From Heterostelium multicystogenum (lineage: Eukaryota; Evosea; Eumycetozoa; Acytosteliales; Acytosteliaceae): 64,000 nucleotides of DNA. The position numbers and the translations under genes were made by a program. The notes under the pieces were generated by a model that was not told where the DNA came from, did no database searches, and saw only the letters and a list, made by a program, of their open reading frames with translations. The stretch lies in NCBI GenBank assembly GCA_003667245.1, contig RCNN01000210.1, positions 1-64,000 of the forward strand. The letters run 5' to 3'. Below, piece after piece: positions 59,984 to 64,000 of the stretch; the first letter of the stretch is position 1, and each line of letters opens with the position of its first letter.

Positions 59984-62299
59984 CTATTGTTCTGAGGTCT
60001 CGACAGCGTTGTTGGTGAGGACTTCCAAGGCTTCTTTGATCTTGTCAGCAAGGAGTTCTGGTCTTTGACAGAGAGTGAACAACTCTTCGACGGTGAGAGA
60101 GTCGAGGAGCATACCAGTGATCTTACCAGAAAGGTCTGGTTGGGAAGCGTGGATCAATGGGTACAACAATTCACCCAAGAATGAGTTTTGTTGGTCACGT
60201 GGCATGGATTGAACGGTGGCCAAGGTAACTTCTGGTTGGGCAGCTTGTGGCTCAGCAATGAGTTGTTGTGGGATTGGTTGTGGGGCGACTGGTTGTTGTC
60301 CGTCTGGTCTTGGTCTTGGTTGGTTACGGTGGTTACCAGTTGGTGGGACACCTCCACGTGGGTTTCTGATTGGGTATTGACCTTGCATTGGTGGGTATTG
60401 TCCTTGTTGTGGACTGGTCCGTTCCATCCGGCACCACGTGGTGGACGTGGCATCATTTGTGGGTAGACGACTGGCATACCGGCTGGTGGGTAGAAGATTG
60501 GACCAGCTGGTGGGTAGATTGATTGGACTGGCATACGTGAGCTCTTGAACTTGGTGTGTTGAGCTTCCAATTGTGCACGACGGACGTCCTTACGTTGAGC
60601 AAAGGCGACGTACAATGGCTTGGAACCAACCATACGACCATGCATCTCGGCGACGGCCTTGGATGCTTCGTCTGGGGTTGAGTAGCAGACGAAACCGAAT
60701 CCCTTTGAGCTAGTTTGCTTGTCGTCTCTCATGACCTTGGAGGAAGTGATGGTTCCGTATGGGGCGAAAGTGGCACGCAACTTGTCGCTATCGATGGAGT
60801 CATCGAGATTCTTAATGTACAAGTTGACACCTTGGTACTTGGTCTCGAACTTGTGCTTGAGCTCAGCCTCACGCTCCAACTTCTTTTGGGCACGACCAAC
60901 GTAGATGACCTTACCTGAGAACATCTTACCGTTTTCGTTTTCGACGGCATTCTTGGCAGCCTCTGGTGACTCGAAGTTGGCGAAACCGAATCCCTTGCTC
61001 TTACCCTTGTCGTCGGTCATGATGCAGAGGTTGGTAATCTTACCGTGGGTTTGCAACAAGTCAGTGAGTTGTTGTTCAGTGACATCTTCAGAGAGGTTCT
61101 TGATGAAGACGTTGGTGAACTTGACCTCTTGGGTGGCTCCTCTCTCCTTGGATGATTTGAATGGACCAACAAAGACCTTTTGGTTGTTGATCATCATACC
61201 GTTGACCTTAGCAATAGCCTTATCAGCGGATTCTTGGCTCTCGTAGTGGACGAAACCGAATCCCTTTGAGGTGTTGGTCTCATCAGTGACGACCTTGCAG
61301 GACAAAATGTTACCGAAGGCAGAGAAGGTATCATATAAGGCCTTGTGATCGACAGTCTTGTCGAGGTTCTTGATAAAGATATTACCGACACCAGACTTAC
61401 GGAGGCTTGGGTCACGTTGGGACCACATGATACGGCATGCCTTACCCTTGATTGGGGTGTTGTTGAGGGTATCCAAAGCACGCTCAGCTGAAAAAGTCGC
61501 ATACTATGTTAGTATTCATTTGAAAGGTTGAGGCTCAACTCTAAAGATACATACCATCAGTTGAGTTGTGGTAGTTGATGTAGGCATAGCTCAAAGAACG
61601 ACGAGTAGTGGTATCACGACAGATTCTGAGGTTAGCAACTGGACCGACTTGGTTGAAAACTTCGAACAAGTGTGATTCAGATACATCTCTTTAATATAAT
61701 TGATTAGGTTAATATTGAAGTTACTCGCTTTTTATCATTCTTAACAAATTCTAGTTAAAGTTTGAATTAAATAGTGATGGATATCAATCGCTATATCGAT
61801 AGGTTCTTATGATGAATCGTCAAGTTGGATGTATTGTGTATGATGACTGGTTTATATTGCTTGTAAGCAAGTATCAGTTCGGTTCGTTTTTTTCTTTTTC
61901 GAATTTAGGTTGAGTTTCGTTTTTTAAAAAAAGATTAAAATCCAAAGTATAATTCTATCTTTGTATCTTCTTCCTCAATATTAATATGATTCTTCTGTGA
62001 ATGTAAATCTTCAATTGTTAATGCTGTTGCTGTCGACAATATGAGATATCACTTAATAAAACCTATATATCTATGATTCGATCAATCGCATTGTATTCGC
62101 TTATTCAATCGTCTGCTGTTTTCGTTTCGTTTGAACCTAAAGATATCTTGTTACATGTATAAGATAGAAGTGAAGTCTTTTGACTAACCACATCTAACTA
62201 AAACTAAAACTAGAAATAGAATGATGATTGGTTGATGATTGAAACTTACGGGTGGAGGTCACCGACGTAGAGAGAGGATGAGGAGAAAGTAGTAGTCAT
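59984..62299 (-). CDS. pabpc1: cytoplasmic poly(A)-binding protein
   Basis: PABP coats mRNA poly(A) tails and binds eIF4G, promoting translation and controlling decay. Seen: exons 62299-62250, 61688-61555 and 61487-59984. Four RRMs are present: [78 protein letters not shown] Pro/Gln/Gly/Met-rich linker and a C-terminal MLLE domain follow ([35 protein letters not shown]). Splitting RRM1 across three exons near the start resembles leader-proximal intron placement. Codons are highly biased to C-ending optimal ones. Odd: one base seems missing near 60415 in the linker (GWNGPV to SPQQGQYPP). With it restored the coding length is 563 codons. Confidence 0.95.
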
Positions 62300-63563
62300 T
62301 TTGCAAGTTGGGTTTTGTTAAATTTTAAAAGATAGATGAACTATTATTATAATTTAAACAAAGAGGAATGAAAATGATTGAATGTTGCTGTTGTTGCAAG
62401 TTGTTTTTTATAGGTTTTTTTAGATTTTCCTGTTTTTTTTTGTAAGGTTTTTTAATTTTCCTGTTTTTTTTTTTTACTTTATTTATTTAAAGAAAAGTGA
62501 ATAGTGGAGAGTGGAACTGGTTGAAGCGATGCGATAGGTAAACAAATACGAGTAGTGTAGGCTGCTGCTGATATCTGTTTGAACGTGTCTAATCACTCTA
62601 AAGTTATTCTCTCTATTAGTGCGCGATTCTTTAAATAACAAGGATTTTTTTGTTTTTTGACCAAAAAAAAAGTGTACTTTGAATTGAAGCGTAGCTTGTT
62701 TTTTTTTGTCTATTTTGTTGAGACGAGAAAAAAATAATTCAAAATTAATTAATTTTATTTATTTTGTGAAAAAAATTGATAAAAAACAATTTCTCTGTGT
62801 TGTGGTGGTTGAAGGAGAAAGAAAATTCTGCCAAATAACGTTATTCTAACCTGTACCCCAGAAAGAAACCAAAACACACACACACAATCCAATCTATCCT
62901 ATCTATCTATTTAATTTTGTTGAGTCAATTAATTAAGTAGTAGTTATCATTTATAAAGGTGGATATTAACTTTAAACTACTACGTTTTTATTTTGTTATT
63001 TTTGTTTTTTTTTGGATTATTATTATTTTTAAATTGAATTATTAATATATATTATTATTATTAGATTAGTTTTGGATTTGTTGTTATTTACTTGATTTGC
63101 TTTTGTTATTGTCAATTTATCATGTATATGTATTTCCTAGTTGTTTTTTGTATTAGGTATTATAAATTAATATTTGATTTGATAAATATATTATATATAA
63201 TTTTAATTTTAATTTTAAATTGTCTGTTTTGTTTAAATTGGTTATTAGTTTTAATATAAATAAACTATAAAATTTAGTTTATTATTATTGATTGGGTTTG
63301 TTTGTACTAATATGTTACAATAGGAATTTGTTTGTTTCTTTTGGTAGATCAATGTTAACTATCCCCTCTCATATAGCTTCAAGATGTGATTAAGAAAGAA
63401 CAAGTTAAAATTTAAGATTTCAAGTTTCTTTAATATTTTAGGTTAATAGTTATAATGAGATGATTGTAAAGTTTAATTATATATTATACTTTATTATTAC
63501 AAAAATATATAAAGTGTTGTTTTATCGTACTATATTATATTTAAAAGGGGTTTATTAATTTGT
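62300..63563. other. intergenic, 1.3 kb
   Basis: PABP promoter and leader on the left, 3' flank of Hsp70 on the right. Very AT-rich with long T-runs (62430-62476), an ACACAC patch at 62875-62885 and ATT tracts. A GC-richer patch at 62520-62640 may be the PABP core promoter. No ORF. Confidence 0.5.
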
Positions 63564-64000
63564 TTAATCCAAATCTTCCTCTGGACGGGTGGCCTTTGGA
63601 CCAGCGCTGGATGGGTCGAAACCACCTGGCATGTCTCCTGGTTGACCACCAGATTGTTGGTACATTCTGGTCATGATTGGGTTGACAACGTTTTCGAGTT
63701 CCTTCATCTTGTGTTCGAATTCGTCACGCTCGGCGGTTTGGTTGGAGTCGAGCCACTTGATGGTTTCTTCGGCGGCGGTTTGGATGGTCTTCTTCTCGTC
63801 GTCTGAGAGCTTTGAGGCAACCTTCTCGTCGTTGATGGTTGACTTGAGGGTGTAGGCGTAGTTCTCCAACTTGTTCTTGGCTTCAACCTTGTTACGTTGA
63901 GCCTCATCTTGAGCCTTGAATTGCTCGGCCTCCTTGACCATACGTTCGATTTGCTCTGGTGAGAGACGTCCCTTGTCGTTGGTGATGGTAATCTTGTGCT
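63564..64000 (-). CDS. Hsp70 chaperone, C-terminal part, continues past the right edge
   Basis: The frame is open from the window edge to the stop at 63564. Seen: the end of the substrate-binding beta domain ([20 protein letters not shown]), the helical lid ([56 protein letters not shown]) and a Gly/Pro tail. The protein ends in EEDLD. Known: cytosolic Hsp70 ends in EEVD, which binds TPR co-chaperones, and ER BiP ends in K/HDEL. This ending is neither, though closest to [13 protein letters not shown] and the overall lid match the cytosolic/ER eukaryotic Hsp70 class. Codon bias is very strong, indicating high expression. Confidence 0.93.
   Translation of the reverse strand, partial: HKITITNDKGRLSPEQIERMVKEAEQFKAQDEAQRNKVEAKNKLENYAYTLKSTINDEKVASKLSDDEKKTIQTAAEETIKWLDSNQTAERDEFEHKMKELENVVNPIMTRMYQQSGGQPGDMPGGFDPSSAGPKATRPEEDLD

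Noticed and set aside
60188..60466. Trp-rich plus-strand ORF opposite the PABP linker
   Set aside because: Antisense shadow of the Pro/Gln/Gly codons of PABP.

Overview
The window is nuclear DNA of a dictyostelid social amoeba. The evidence is AT-rich intergenic DNA, short introns (about 60-110 bp, GTAAGT-like donors), long Asn/Gln/Ser/Thr runs, trinucleotide microsatellites, and gene types typical of the group: a CBM49 cellulose-binding secreted protein, a comitin-like tandem mannose lectin, RasGEFs with large low-complexity N-termini, large ankyrin proteins and B-box proteins. I cannot fix the species. Base composition and the moderate homopolymer load fit a species other than D. discoideum. 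I recognised no tRNA, rRNA, CRISPR array or intact transposon.

Layout, left to right. 1-4.2 kb: a B-box protein (-), ssu72 (+) and a SUN-domain nuclear-envelope protein (-), all broken by many small frame shifts. 4.5-10.4 kb (-): a GPI-anchored Cys-rich protein, mitochondrial proline dehydrogenase and Kti12. 10.7-18.3 kb: an unrecognised ORF (+), a CBM49 protein (-), an ankyrin-type protein (-), AMMECR1 (+) and an AIM24 protein (-). 19.6-24.1 kb: a fatty-acid-amide-hydrolase-like amidase (+) and an F-box/ankyrin protein (-). A 3.6 kb gene-free stretch follows. 27.7-43.8 kb: RasGEF, TMEM86-type lysoplasmalogenase, a transglutaminase-like protein, a fused SbcD-SbcC nuclease/ATPase with a mitochondrial-type presequence, a peroxisomal D-amino-acid oxidase (all +) and a small Trp-rich protein (-). 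45.6-50.9 kb: a secreted Pro-rich repeat protein (+), a comitin-like lectin (+) and an Arf-like GTPase (-). 53.6-64 kb: eIF3e (+), a mitochondrial Yme2/RNA12-like P-loop ATPase (+), a small heat-shock protein (+), poly(A)-binding protein (-) and the C-terminus of an Hsp70 (-).

The most notable object is the SbcD-SbcC fusion at 38,229-41,539. The Mre11-type phosphoesterase and the Rad50-type ABC ATPase with a zinc hook lie in one polypeptide behind an Arg/Ser-rich presequence, which suggests a one-chain organellar DNA-end-processing enzyme.

A second theme is sequence quality. Many conserved single-copy genes carry one-base shifts, mostly in short homopolymers. Removing one or two such bases makes several gene models come out exactly divisible by three (amidase, F-box/ankyrin protein, AIM24). 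Most breaks are therefore probably draft-sequence errors, not pseudogenes. Lesion density is highest in 1-4 kb and 45.6-50 kb, where the distinction is less certain.

The genes show no operon-like logic. They include a mitochondrial group (PRODH, AIM24, SbcDC, Yme2-like), a translation/chaperone group at the right end (eIF3e, PABP, sHSP, Hsp70) and several secreted or cell-surface dictyostelid proteins.
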